Shown: piece after piece, positions 20,701 to 28,243 of the stretch
Numbering within the stretch: position 1 is the stretch's first letter
Layout: each line of letters starts with the position of its first letter
Virus record (IMG/VR): IMGVR_UViG_3300043639_000005
Location: 1 to 36,572 of that record
Reading direction: 5' to 3' (one strand)
From: a virus
Length of the DNA stretch: 36,572 nucleotides
Program-made: the position numbers and the translations under genes
Notes under the pieces: model-generated
The model's database searches: none
Seen by the model: the letters and a program-made list of their open reading frames with translations, nothing else
Told to the model about the DNA's origin: nothing

Positions 20701-23579
20701 CCCGCGTCTGAGTTGGCGTCGTTCGCGGTGTTGGTCAGCCAGATGTCGACGTGTTCGTAGCCCCATGCGTTCGATACGAAGCCAGACCGGATCGAGGCGA
20801 CATACCGTGGTCCACCGTCCCCTGTCTCAGGTGCGAATGTTCCGCTGAAGCGTATAATGCTTTTCCCAAGAAAGCCTCCCGTGGGGCTCAGCCAGAGTTG
20901 AGCAGATGTGTCGGTCGGCGTGTAGTTGATCCGCAGCCCGCCGCTCATCGTGTCTCCGACCTTGGAGACATAGACGCCGCTGCCCGTCGCGGGTGCAAAG
21001 TTGTTCGTTACCCAGCTTTGAACGGCGATGTTGCCGCTGTCCCAGCCATTGACGATGACGTGGGTGTTGGTGCCGTCCCACTTGAAGCCATACCAGTTTG
21101 TATCACCGAGGCCACGATACATGATGCCGACGGTGCCATCATTGTAGATGTTGTGCGTCGTCGTCTCGCCGCCAACGGAGAGAGGTCCGGAAATAGTTAC
21201 GCCAAGCTGGGTAAAAACCTGCATGTCCGATGGACCGATGCGGACCGTCTCCAGAGAACCATTCCAGAATGAGTGATAAGTATGTCCCGGTTCGGTAACA
21301 ACATAGTTGAGGCGTGCGATGGACACACCGTCCCATGACGTGCTGAAGCCATAGTGATTTCCGACACCTCCGTCATAGAGCCTGATGTGCTTGGAGGTAT
21401 CGGTTGGCGGGACATTGACCTGACCGAAGCGAAGCCCACCGCTGACACTGACACCATTCGCCGCCGTCATACCGATGGTGCCAGACGGGCTGTCGATGCG
21501 TATGCCTATCGGTATGTTACCCCACGTCGTCAGCGTGAGCGCGCCCGTGTCCAGTGAGCCTCGCGTGAACATCAGCACCGTGTCATTGGCCTGGGTGATG
21601 CCGTTCCACGCGCCCTGTCCCGCGCCAGGGTAAATGTTGAGAGATGACCCGAATTGATTGACGCCGATCTGTGCGTTGACGGTCAGTACGCCCGACATAG
21701 TGTCGCCGCTCTTCGCGACGTAGTTACCGAGAGCGCCGGTCGTTGCGTAGTTAGCCCGCAGGTATCTGAGCGTGACCGCTTCCATGTCCAGCACGGGATC
21801 GACGCCAAGCGCGACCGTGCTTGTGAACGCGGCTGTGCCGGTGATGTCGATGTGGTTCGGGTATCTTATGTAAAGGACCGAGGTGCCATCGCGATCAGCG
21901 AACGCGAGATCAGAGTTTGTCCCCGCGCGCCCTCGGAACAATCCTCCCCAGTTCGCATCCGTGTAGATAGACCCTTGGGAGAAGTCACCGCCCGACCATG
22001 ATATGCCGTTCCACGCGTAGAGGTGGCCATAAAAGTTCGTTGTGAGATGGAAACTCTGCGCTGGGTTATCAGTGCGTGCGTAAAAGTCCCAAACGACGGT
22101 GCCGACACCGGCTGCGTTGGTGCTGTAAATTCCGAAATGATTGTCGCTGCCGACAACCATGCGGACGCCAGTTCCGGCGTTGTCATTGAACTGGAAACTC
22201 TGATTGTTGGCGATGCTTAGCTGGCCGGTCATCGTTCCGCCAGCGGTTGGAAGGTAAGCGCCGAGGTCGCCCATCGTCGCCAACGTGCCGACCGGCGTTC
22301 CGTCAACGTAAGCGTGAACCTTGTTCGGCGTCCCCTCCCACTTGAACCCCATGAGGTTCGTTCCGCCGCCGAGATTGTAGCTGATGCCCACTCCTTGAAG
22401 GCTCAGGTTCCCGCTGTTCCCGAGATACATGATCCGCGACCATGTGCTGGCACCGACCTGATACCAACTGAAACCCGCCGAGGCCCAGTTGCATCCGTTG
22501 ACGATGGCCACGTCACCGCCGCCGTCAGTGTTCCACGTCAGAGCGCCGTAGCCGCCCCCTGGCATTGGTCCACCGTTCTGCTCGCTGAACGTGAACCGCT
22601 TGACATCGGTCTGGCCGTTGACCGCGAGGTTGCCGGTGACCGTTCCGCCAGCGATTGGTAAGTATGGGCCACCAAGCGGCTGATGGTTGTCGACGTAGCG
22701 TTTCGTTGCGATGCCAAGCGGGTCGGTTGGATCACCGGCCACGGTCCCCAGACCCGTTGCGCGACTAAAATAGAATGAGTTGAATAACCCCTGACCAGTG
22801 TCGCTGTAAGCGGACAGAAAGAACCCTGATCCCGCGTTTGCCCCGGTCTCACCCGCCGCATCGACACCATAGAGCCAGCGCGTCACCCCGTTGGTCTGGT
22901 AGTAGGTGATGCGGTTCGTCGATGGCCCCGCGTTCATGTAAATGGCGGCATACCCCGCGCCATTAAATCCGAACGTCACGTCGTAACTAACTGACAGCGA
23001 ACCGGGGGACACTATGAGATTGCCCTGGATCGCCAGCGAGCCAGTCATGGTGTCGCCGTTTGTATTGACCCAGCGGGCATCGCCCTGCGCGTTGGTCGAG
23101 TAGTTGTTTTGCAGGTAGCGAAGCGGAACGGCTTCCATCGCGTTGACCGGATCGTGGTCGAGATACAGGCCGACGTCCACGCCAAGGTTGGCCCCGGCAC
23201 CATTGAACGACATCGTGAGCATGCCGCCTGACACGAGGTTCAGGTTGCCCGACGTGACGCTGAACCCGCCCCACCCGTCAAACAGCGAAAGGTGTTGCGT
23301 CAGGTTCAAGGGATTGCCATCGGAGATGACGCGCTGGCCGAAACTTAGTCCGCCTGACATTTGATCGCCGGTTTTCTTGACCCAGCGTCCGTCACCGAGC
23401 GCGGGGAACGCGCCCGACCCGGCGATCGGGATGATCGAGGTCGCGAAGCCGCCCGCGTTGCCCTTGCCATACCAGAGCGTTTCGTCGACCTCATTGAAGG
23501 CGACTTCGGACGCGAGCAGCGACCCAGGCGCCCCGGCGGCGCCAGAGGTTCGGCGTTTCAGGCGAAGGATGTCAGGCAA
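17763..23579 (-). CDS. Giant modular tail fibre/spike with pectin-lyase-like beta-helix
   Basis: A 1938-residue fibre or spike. Residues 1-60 are an anchor domain shared with the adjacent fibre (LRLKRRTSGAAGAPGSLLAS, then FNEVDETLWYGKG). Residues 60-1400 are a shaft punctuated by GDTMSG/GGTVTG boxes, each opening a module that repeats themes such as GFKWxGT and LGIRID. From about 1409 a different block begins: VVQGYYGPADGGEGFF, DNGGTIIRDGSGRRWYRE, then WFGAKGDAVTVDTVAIQ at about 1485, the entry motif of Pectate_lyase_3 beta-helices. Ladder rungs follow (IENCAFSG, IVENIFFG, IRGNKFLG, ISGNNVNS, VSDNRLLA). It probably binds or degrades host polysaccharide. Base composition is visibly less GC-rich than its neighbours, suggesting transfer. 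Confidence 0.88.
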   Translation of the reverse strand: MPDILRLKRRTSGAAGAPGSLLASEVAFNEVDETLWYGKGNAGGFATSIIPIAGSGAFPALGDGRWVKKTGDQMSGGLSFGQRVISDGNPLNLTQHLSLFDGWGGFSVTSGNLNLVSGGMLTMSFNGAGANLGVDVGLYLDHDPVNAMEAVPLRYLQNNYSTNAQGDARWVNTNGDTMTGSLAIQGNLIVSPGSLSVSYDVTFGFNGAGYAAIYMNAGPSTNRITYYQTNGVTRWLYGVDAAGETGANAGSGFFLSAYSDTGQGLFNSFYFSRATGLGTVAGDPTDPLGIATKRYVDNHQPLGGPYLPIAGGTVTGNLAVNGQTDVKRFTFSEQNGGPMPGGGYGALTWNTDGGGDVAIVNGCNWASAGFSWYQVGASTWSRIMYLGNSGNLSLQGVGISYNLGGGTNLMGFKWEGTPNKVHAYVDGTPVGTLATMGDLGAYLPTAGGTMTGQLSIANNQSFQFNDNAGTGVRMVVGSDNHFGIYSTNAAGVGTVVWDFYARTDNPAQSFHLTTNFYGHLYAWNGISWSGGDFSQGSIYTDANWGGLFRGRAGTNSDLAFADRDGTSVLYIRYPNHIDITGTAAFTSTVALGVDPVLDMEAVTLRYLRANYATTGALGNYVAKSGDTMSGVLTVNAQIGVNQFGSSLNIYPGAGQGAWNGITQANDTVLMFTRGSLDTGALTLTTWGNIPIGIRIDSPSGTIGMTAANGVSVSGGLRFGQVNVPPTDTSKHIRLYDGGVGNHYGFSTSWDGVSIARLNYVVTEPGHTYHSFWNGSLETVRIGPSDMQVFTQLGVTISGPLSVGGETTTHNIYNDGTVGIMYRGLGDTNWYGFKWDGTNTHVIVNGWDSGNIAVQSWVTNNFAPATGSGVYVSKVGDTMSGGLRINYTPTDTSAQLWLSPTGGFLGKSIIRFSGTFAPETGDGGPRYVASIRSGFVSNAWGYEHVDIWLTNTANDANSDAGQTRAVRFTLNQTTFDTPVTINRNLLVNGVGNDPVSITVPNGNWARYFSTVTGVRTWAAGTRNDGVYIISDENVQAFRFIIDTSGNATILQGLWVGTSVNVAANLSVSGGINLNNGVSGPSDSSRGITFWGSPNGTNYSIVVSDSTLNYNVNNVGDKHDFRSGGIVRLRVSDTINTYVPTTFNNDVTVNAQFNVHNLAAAKYLSIMPNLGGGAYNGIVQTGDHAILVSAGAPDTGAISIMPWSNSALGIRIDGAAHTIRMDAAGGIIHNADHSWFRGTNTQIDIDGPTGQWRTLQFNTSTVSRWNIQMTPSDHFAFTRFNDSGAPIDNPITISRTNAAIALSGPLTVNSTSTHVGQATFQNGIYMNNYVGVSNDVARGLNMYGGAYGLTISGGRLNVVGSSVYMVSSGATDWAHFDDGGLAIHAGDVWLARDPSNPAHATTKQYVDQRTTQLIFATIATLRAYTGSVALTNCVVQGYYGPADGGEGFFVYVSTDTTSLDNGGTIIRDGSGRRWYRETGGAAYNIRWFGAKGDAVTVDTVAIQNTVNAAIATAPNGMRGRSTVLIPIGRFVVDATISVNSTNDIGIVIEGMGAGVGPGITFDNNCSQILCKSTFTTGDVFFVYTFAQCVFRGFQIAGAPSLGYESACPRTSGAGIHIRGPDTPAGPDNDGSIIENCAFSGMWFGISLQRCAENVMTRNNYFQAFGYTGLFSDDANTGVESSHGHIVENIFFGNPTTPSSSCIEVHCGYGSIRGNKFLGSNIQINVLANRGSIGSLIINSNSFEEHKVGGVYVTQYGGTVIASIQIQGNQFSCFVNSAFQFHVSIQPQSGGSGANLYDFDISGNNVNSSMTGSPTIAFVAYGANGTISNNRVVIVGGSGYGIHVNGSSPDVQVSDNRLLARGGTLLGSAGYFFSSYVLLRDLYPGLFTMANIPLNTLNGSQIYVQDGKAANVGAFNFTVVGGGSGCVATKMAGAWLTYSSA

Positions 23580-25010
23580 TCAGAACGTCCCGCAATCGAA
23601 GGTGACGCCGTCGATCGTGCCGCCCGTGATCGCGACGGCGTTCGCGTTCTGGATCGACATCGTGCCAAGCCCGCTGATCCCGCTCGAGGGGATCGAGGCG
23701 ACGGCGGTGAAAGGCCCGGTCCCGTTGCCCACGAGGTATCCGGTCAGTGACGTTGCCCCGGAGCCACCGCGGGCGACGGCGATCGTCGTCGCGTTCCAGG
23801 TGCCCGACGTGACGTTGCCCACGGTACCGATCGAGGTCTGGCCGACATAGGCGGGGTCGATGTCGACGTTGTCGGGACCCACGGCGATGCGCCCCGGCGT
23901 GCCCACGACGTCGAGGACGCTTCCGGACTTTACGAGGCCCGCGCCACCGCTGACCTGACCGGCGCTGGAAAACTGCGTCCAGGTGATCGGGGTCGTGCCC
24001 AGCGTGCCCCCAGGGTCGACGGTGCAGAGGTAGCCGACGTCGCCGTTGGTCGCGCCGCCCTCGACGAACGTGAACGCGGAAACAAGTTCCGGCCACGTAT
24101 CGGCGTCGGTGGAGCGGACCCAGGCGCCCGCCTGGACGATCCAGATGCCGTTCTGTTGCGGCGCGGTCTGGTCCTTCAGCAACACGCGATCGCCAGCGGC
24201 GAGCGCGACGCCGTCGATCGTCGCGACACCCGACAGGACGGCGACATCCCCCGTCGAGGCGGCGCGGACGGATAGTTTCGCGTCGATCCCTTGCGCGATG
24301 GCATCGACGTATTGCTTGTTCACCGCGTCCTGGCCCTGCGTCGGGTCGGCGAGGCCGGTGATCTTATGGTTCGCCCAGTTGACGTCTGTATTCGGCGCCT
24401 GGAACTGATCGAGGCGCGTCGAGAGGACGTAGGACGTCGTCGCCAGTTGTTGCGTGTTGGTTCCGTTGGCGGGGTTCGGCGCGGTCGGAACGCCCGTGAA
24501 GTTCGGCGAGTCGAGCGGGGCGCGGGTCGTGTCGGTCGGATGGACGTGATCGCCTCGAGACCACGTCGCGAGGGCGCCCGCGTAGGCGACGCCATCCATG
24601 ATCGGCAAACCGCCAGACGGTAGCGGCGTGATCGTCGAGACGAACGCGGTCGTCGCGATCTGCGTCGTCGCGGTCCCCGGCGCGGCGGTCGGCGCGGTCG
24701 GGATTCCGGTCAGCCCCGGCGAAGCGAGCGGCGCGCGACTGATGTCGGTCGGGTGAATGTGATCGCCACGCGACCAGAGGGCGGACGATCCGGGGGTCGG
24801 CGTCCCGTCCATGGCGGGCGAGGCGTTCGAGGCAAGGCCCGATCCGGCGATCGGCACGACGACCGAGGCGGTGCCCCCGGCGCCCCCGGTGCCCTCGCCG
24901 TAGTAGAGCGTGTGATCGATCTCGTTGTAGGCGATCTCGGCGTTCGCGAGCGATGTCGGCGCGCCCGGTGCGCCAGATGTGCGGCGCTTAATCCGTAGGA
25001 CGTCAGCCAT
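23580..25010 (-). CDS. Tail fibre protein sharing the anchor of the giant fibre
   Basis: A 476-residue fibre. Residues 1-55 (LRIKRRTSGAPGAPTSLANA, then YNEIDHTLYYGEG) are clearly homologous to the start of the next gene, reminiscent of the Mtd N-terminal anchor. Residues about 75-200 hold two copies of a module, WSRGDHxHPTDxxRAPLxSP then TGxPTAP and an ATTxxV close. Later come WANHKITGLADPTQGQDAVN and KQYVDAI, typical fibre vocabulary, and a beta-rich end (VARGGSGATSLTGYLVGNGT). It begins overlapping the collagen-like gene's stop and ends one base before the giant fibre gene. Confidence 0.88.
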   Translation of the reverse strand: MADVLRIKRRTSGAPGAPTSLANAEIAYNEIDHTLYYGEGTGGAGGTASVVVPIAGSGLASNASPAMDGTPTPGSSALWSRGDHIHPTDISRAPLASPGLTGIPTAPTAAPGTATTQIATTAFVSTITPLPSGGLPIMDGVAYAGALATWSRGDHVHPTDTTRAPLDSPNFTGVPTAPNPANGTNTQQLATTSYVLSTRLDQFQAPNTDVNWANHKITGLADPTQGQDAVNKQYVDAIAQGIDAKLSVRAASTGDVAVLSGVATIDGVALAAGDRVLLKDQTAPQQNGIWIVQAGAWVRSTDADTWPELVSAFTFVEGGATNGDVGYLCTVDPGGTLGTTPITWTQFSSAGQVSGGAGLVKSGSVLDVVGTPGRIAVGPDNVDIDPAYVGQTSIGTVGNVTSGTWNATTIAVARGGSGATSLTGYLVGNGTGPFTAVASIPSSGISGLGTMSIQNANAVAITGGTIDGVTFDCGTF

Positions 25011-25246
25011 CAGAAGTTTCCCCCGTCGAAGTCGCCGCCGGTTCCAGGCGGTCCAGGCGGTCCAGGTGGTCCGGAGCCACCGGGCGGACCCGGCAGACCG
25101 GCGGCGGCCTCGATGTCGATCGAGATCGGCGGCGCGGGCGCGAATTCGACATCGACGGAGACGACGGGCGCGGGTCCGTCGAACTCGACGTCGATTTCGG
25201 TGATCGCGGGCGGTTCGACGACGACGTCAACGGTGAACTCGGGCAT
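25010..25246 (-). CDS. Collagen-like small protein
   Basis: A 78-residue protein. Residues 1-50 alternate strand-forming segments with acidic and Pro residues (FTVDVVVEPPAITEIDVEFD, then a second similar unit APVVSVDVEFAPAPPISIDI). Residues 50-70 are a run of Gly-X-Y triplets (GLPGPPGGSGPPGPPGPPG), ending in DFDGGNF. Collagen triplets in phage proteins form short trimeric stalks. As the first gene of the fibre cassette, and overlapping the next by one base, it may be a fibre collar or linker; the role is inferred. Confidence 0.7.
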   Translation of the reverse strand: MPEFTVDVVVEPPAITEIDVEFDGPAPVVSVDVEFAPAPPISIDIEAAAGLPGPPGGSGPPGPPGPPGTGGDFDGGNF

Positions 25247-25249
25247 GGC

Positions 25250-25621
25250 TCACGCGACCGCACGCAATTTCGTGCCGACCGGCGGGGTCGAGTCCGTGAT
25301 GTCGGGCGTGACCGCGACGGGACCGGCGAGCGCGGTCGAGACGTCACCGTTCGGGAAGGTCAACTGAAGATCCCAGGCGGCGGCGGTCGGGAGCGCGGCG
25401 CTGGCGTTCGCGTCGAGTTTCGCGGTGATCACGTTCGGCAATTCGACGGCGATGGTCAGGGGCACGATCACCGCGCCTCCGGGTTTGTCGCGGATTTCCG
25501 CTTTCGCGACGACCCCGGTCAGGTCGGCGGGCACGGTTTTGTCCGGATCGGTCCAGAACAGGAACCGCCAGGCATAGGTGTCGCCACGATACAGGTTCAG
25601 CGGGCACTTGCCGGGGGTCAT
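25250..25621 (-). CDS. Beta-sandwich baseplate/fibre-associated protein
   Basis: A 123-residue, mostly beta protein: LNLYRGDTYAWRFLFWTDPD, then DLTGVVAKAEIRDKPGG, ITAKLDANASAALP and AWDLQLTFPNGDVSTALAGP. This order of strands resembles the N-terminal domain of upper-baseplate (BppU-type) proteins that phages use to hang receptor-binding proteins; the match is by eye and loose. ATG 25621 overlaps the tail-terminator stop (ATGA). Position just before the fibres suits an adaptor role. Confidence 0.6.
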   Translation of the reverse strand: MTPGKCPLNLYRGDTYAWRFLFWTDPDKTVPADLTGVVAKAEIRDKPGGAVIVPLTIAVELPNVITAKLDANASAALPTAAAWDLQLTFPNGDVSTALAGPVAVTPDITDSTPPVGTKLRAVA

Positions 25622-26241
25622 GCGGGGTCCTCGGGCCAGGGTCCATCGGTGGGCGGCGGGTAGGGCGGATCGCCGGTCGGGATGACGATGACGGCGGCGG
25701 GGATGTCCCCCGGCACGGCGGGGGCGTTGAAAACGTCGACCTCGATCATGCGGATCGGGATGGAGTCCGGTTGAACCCCGTCCTCGTCGTTGATCTGCCA
25801 GTCGATCGCGAATTCCCATTGATACCAGAGGCGGGCGCGATCGAGGTCGAGGTAGCGGGCGCCCGTGAAGTAGGAACCTTTCGCCATGCGGCATCCGGGA
25901 ATGAACAGGTTCAGCACGGATGCGAATATCTGCGCCTCGATCTCCTCGAATTGCATGGTCGGCGCCTGACCCCGGCGATCGGTCTGCGCGTCGAGTTCGA
26001 CCGCGACGCCCACGAACTTGTGCACCAGTTGTTGAAAGCCGCCCCAGTTGTCGTTCGGAGCGGCGTCCTGCCCCAGCGGGAGGACGTAGGCGGCGGGAAG
26101 CACCATCGAGGTGTTGTAGTTTCGCAAGCCCGCCTGAAACTCGGCGGCGCCCGCGACGCGACCGGCGAAGATCGGGGCGTTCGCGCGCAATTGCGCGATG
26201 AAGGTCGCGAGGATCGAGGGGATCGTCGCGATCGCGTTCAC
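25618..26241 (-). CDS. Tail terminator-like protein (Mu gp37 class)
   Basis: A 207-residue protein I place with the Mu gp37/tail-terminator group: IPSILATFIAQLRANAPIFA, then FAGRVAGAAEFQAGLRNYN, PAAYVLPLGQDAAPND and HKFVGVAVELDAQTDRRGQA, and a beta-rich middle with LWYQWEFAIDWQI. Such proteins cap the tail after the tube reaches length. The C-terminal 30 residues are Pro-rich. It overlaps the neck gene by four bases and lies where the terminator is expected, between neck and sheath genes. Confidence 0.75.
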   Translation of the reverse strand: MNAIATIPSILATFIAQLRANAPIFAGRVAGAAEFQAGLRNYNTSMVLPAAYVLPLGQDAAPNDNWGGFQQLVHKFVGVAVELDAQTDRRGQAPTMQFEEIEAQIFASVLNLFIPGCRMAKGSYFTGARYLDLDRARLWYQWEFAIDWQINDEDGVQPDSIPIRMIEVDVFNAPAVPGDIPAAVIVIPTGDPPYPPPTDGPWPEDPA

Positions 26242-26762
26242 TTCGTCTGTTTCCAGGTCAAACCCTTCTCGAGGGCGGCGCGGACGCGGCGATCGAGTTC
26301 GGGGCCTTGCTGCGCCATCACGCGATCGAGGAACGGGCGCGGCTCGAGGACGCGGATTTGACCGTGCGCGAGGGCGCGGGCGGAACGGTCGGCGACGGTC
26401 ATCCGGCGATGCGTCCGCCGTGCCTTGCCAGACCCCGGTTTGCCGCCTCGCGCGCCGACCTCGAGGAACAGGGCGTAGAATTCACGGGCGCGGACGGCGA
26501 AGCCCTCGGCGGATTTGAACACGTAGGTCCGCAGCGAGGCCCGCAGCGCACCAGAGACCCGCACGGGCGGCGATCCGGGAGATGAGGCGCGGTAGCGCCC
26601 CGCGGGCCCGTAGTAGGTGCGCCCCTCCCCCTGTGAGGCGGCGATCAGGCGCGATGTCTTGGTTCGCACGTCGTTGCCGGCCGCGCGCATCACCTTGCGC
26701 AGTTCGCGCTTGTCGAGCGCGATCTCGCCCCAGTGCGTGACGGTCAATTTTAGGTCGGACAT
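26238..26762 (-). CDS. HK97 gp10-like neck protein
   Basis: A 174-residue protein with features of the HK97 gp10/Mu virion-morphogenesis group: ELRKVMRAAGNDVRTKTSRL, then SSPGSPPVRVSGALRASLRT, FYALFLEVGARGGKPGSGKA and EPRPFLDRVM. These proteins join head and tail. ATG 26762 overlaps the stop of the membrane miniprotein; the longer reading to 26879 is a shadow. Basic overall. Confidence rests on motif style and position. Confidence 0.75.
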   Translation of the reverse strand: MSDLKLTVTHWGEIALDKRELRKVMRAAGNDVRTKTSRLIAASQGEGRTYYGPAGRYRASSPGSPPVRVSGALRASLRTYVFKSAEGFAVRAREFYALFLEVGARGGKPGSGKARRTHRRMTVADRSARALAHGQIRVLEPRPFLDRVMAQQGPELDRRVRAALEKGLTWKQTK

Positions 26763-26929
26763 CACCAAAGTCCCCAGCGGGGACCACCGAGGAGACCGAG
26801 CAACACCACGACCAGGATCACGATCAGGATGATCCCCAGCGGACTGCCGCCGCCGTAGTATCCGGCGCGCCATCCCCAACCGCCGCCAGCGAGGAGGAGG
26901 ACAAGCAGCACGACAAGCAGGATTGTCAC
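26762..26929 (-). CDS. Two-helix membrane miniprotein (DUF3309-like)
   Basis: A 55-residue protein: a first helix (TILLVVLLVLLLAGG), a Gly/Trp/Tyr-rich turn (WGWRAGYYGGGSP) and a second helix (LGIILIVILVVVLLGLLGG), ending RWGLW. This resembles DUF3309, small membrane proteins of proteobacteria with the same helix, glycine turn, helix layout. GTG 26929 overlaps the upstream stop (GTGA), and the stop overlaps the neck gene start (ATGA), so it is locked into the head-tail operon. A membrane protein here is unexpected; its role is unknown. Confidence 0.65.
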   Translation of the reverse strand: MTILLVVLLVLLLAGGGWGWRAGYYGGGSPLGIILIVILVVVLLGLLGGPRWGLW

Positions 26930-27384
26930 GGGGTTGCCTCCGGGGGCGTGTAGGGTTCGGTCAGCATGTCCGAGCGGGTCGCGTCGCTGTCGTCGGGCGT
27001 GACGCGCGAGTGCTCGAGTTCGCATTCCATCTGTAGGAACCGCTTGCGGCCCCCGATCTCTTTCGTCCGCCGCACCCGGTAGAGTTCAGTCCGCATCGAG
27101 CGCGTGTCGGGTCGGATCGTCGAACGCGCGATGACCTCGATCGTCTCGGGATAGTCCCGCCAGCGGATCGTGATCATGTGCGTGATCGGCGCGTCGACCT
27201 GGGTCGAGGCGTAGAAGGTCGAGGCATAGGTCGGCGCGATGTCGGCGTGCACGGTGGCGATCGGGACCAGCTGCTCGACCAGGGCGGTATCCTCGTCGGG
27301 CGTCTGGTCGCGACGATACAGCGTGACGACCCAGCGCAGCGTCCCCAGACCGGCCATGAGGGCGCCCGACGGGTCACGCGGCAC
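26926..27384 (-). CDS. Head closure / head-tail adaptor protein
   Basis: A 152-residue protein of the SPP1 gp16/HK97 head-tail adaptor type. AGLGTLRWVVTLYRRDQTPD at the start is the usual opening, followed by TVHADIAPTYASTFYAST, THMITIRWRDYPETIEVIAR and YRVRRTKEIGGRKRFLQMEC. The protein closes the portal after packaging. GTG 27384 sits three bases after the connector stop; ATG 27357 is an alternative start that matches family N-termini equally well. The C-terminal 30 residues are Thr/Asp/Pro-rich. Confidence 0.82.
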   Translation of the reverse strand: MPRDPSGALMAGLGTLRWVVTLYRRDQTPDEDTALVEQLVPIATVHADIAPTYASTFYASTQVDAPITHMITIRWRDYPETIEVIARSTIRPDTRSMRTELYRVRRTKEIGGRKRFLQMECELEHSRVTPDDSDATRSDMLTEPYTPPEATP

Positions 27385-27387
27385 GGA

Positions 27388-28020
27388 TCATCCGGCGAAG
27401 GTCCAGAGCCGCCAGGGGTCCAGCAGACGGTAAAAGGCGGCGGGCATTTCGGCGGCGACGTCGCCCCGGTTCTCGTAGGCGTTCGCGGCGCCGATCAGGA
27501 TCGCGTGACGGATCGGCGCGGGCACCGAGGCGGGGTCGAGGGGGTCATAGCCCGCCGTGTAGTCGATGATCATCGATTGCTGCGGGATGCGAGGCAGCAA
27601 CGCGGGCTTTACCGCGATATACCCCGGCTCGACACCGAGGTTCAGATCGTAGTCCTCCGGATCGGCGAGGCGCATGTCGTCGAGGGGTCCCCAGGTGATC
27701 TGTTCCACCGACACGGCGGGCGCGCGGGGGAGTTCGATCGGGCGTTTCACCAGGGGAGGCCAGTTGAGCGGGAACACGATCAGCGATTGCGGCACGAGCG
27801 GCGTCGCGGTCGGCGGCGGCGCCCAGGTGATCGAATAGCGCAACTTCTGCGTCACCAGGGCGCGGTTCAGATAGGCTTCCGCCTCGAGGCGCGCGCTCAC
27901 GAGATACATCGCCAGCAGGTCGTCATCGTAACCGGCATCGATGCGGCAATGCGCGCGGGCGAGTTCGACCGACACGGGTTCGGAAGCGGGCGCCTCGACC
28001 ACGCGCAAAGCGGCATACAT
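27388..28020 (-). CDS. gp6-like head-tail connector
   Basis: A 210-residue connector of the HK97 gp6/phiE125 gp8 class. Signature: EPVSVELARAHCRIDAGYDD, LLAMYLVSARLEAEAYLNRA, LVTQKLRYSITW, then a variable beta section and the closing PAPIRHAILIGAANAYENRG with a final helix. It forms a ring under the portal. The gene is followed within three bases by head closure, the standard order. ATG 28020. Confidence 0.88.
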   Translation of the reverse strand: MYAALRVVEAPASEPVSVELARAHCRIDAGYDDDLLAMYLVSARLEAEAYLNRALVTQKLRYSITWAPPPTATPLVPQSLIVFPLNWPPLVKRPIELPRAPAVSVEQITWGPLDDMRLADPEDYDLNLGVEPGYIAVKPALLPRIPQQSMIIDYTAGYDPLDPASVPAPIRHAILIGAANAYENRGDVAAEMPAAFYRLLDPWRLWTFAG

Positions 28021-28024
28021 GCGG

Positions 28025-28243
28025 CTACTTCCTCACCATTCCGGAGGGTTGCCGCACCGGGACGGGGGCGTCCTCGCCCCCGGCGACGGTTGGCACGAAA
28101 AGCTCGAGCGGTTGCGCGAGGCGTTTCGCGTCGAGGTCGCGCGCGGCGTCGAACGGCACCGCGATCAGTTCCCCGGCGTTGTAGTGCGCGAAGCGGCGCA
28201 GCGTCCGCATGTGCACGAGGGTTCCGGGAACGTAGCCACTCAT
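28025..28243 (-). CDS. Hypothetical small head-region protein
   Basis: A 72-residue basic protein: GYVPGTLVHMRTLRRFAHYN, then AGELIAVPFDAARDLDAKRL and a Pro/Gly-rich end. The central AGELIAVPFDAA reads as a beta-hairpin. It overlaps the Ig-domain gene by four bases and precedes the connector by four. I do not recognise the family. Head-completion or decoration roles are possible from position only. Confidence 0.6.
   Translation of the reverse strand: MSGYVPGTLVHMRTLRRFAHYNAGELIAVPFDAARDLDAKRLAQPLELFVPTVAGGEDAPVPVRQPSGMVRK

Noticed and set aside
6413-25010. Diversity-generating retroelement targeting the fibre genes
   Set aside because: No reverse transcriptase and no template/variable repeat pair were seen. 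The Mtd-like similarity is only in the N-terminal anchor.
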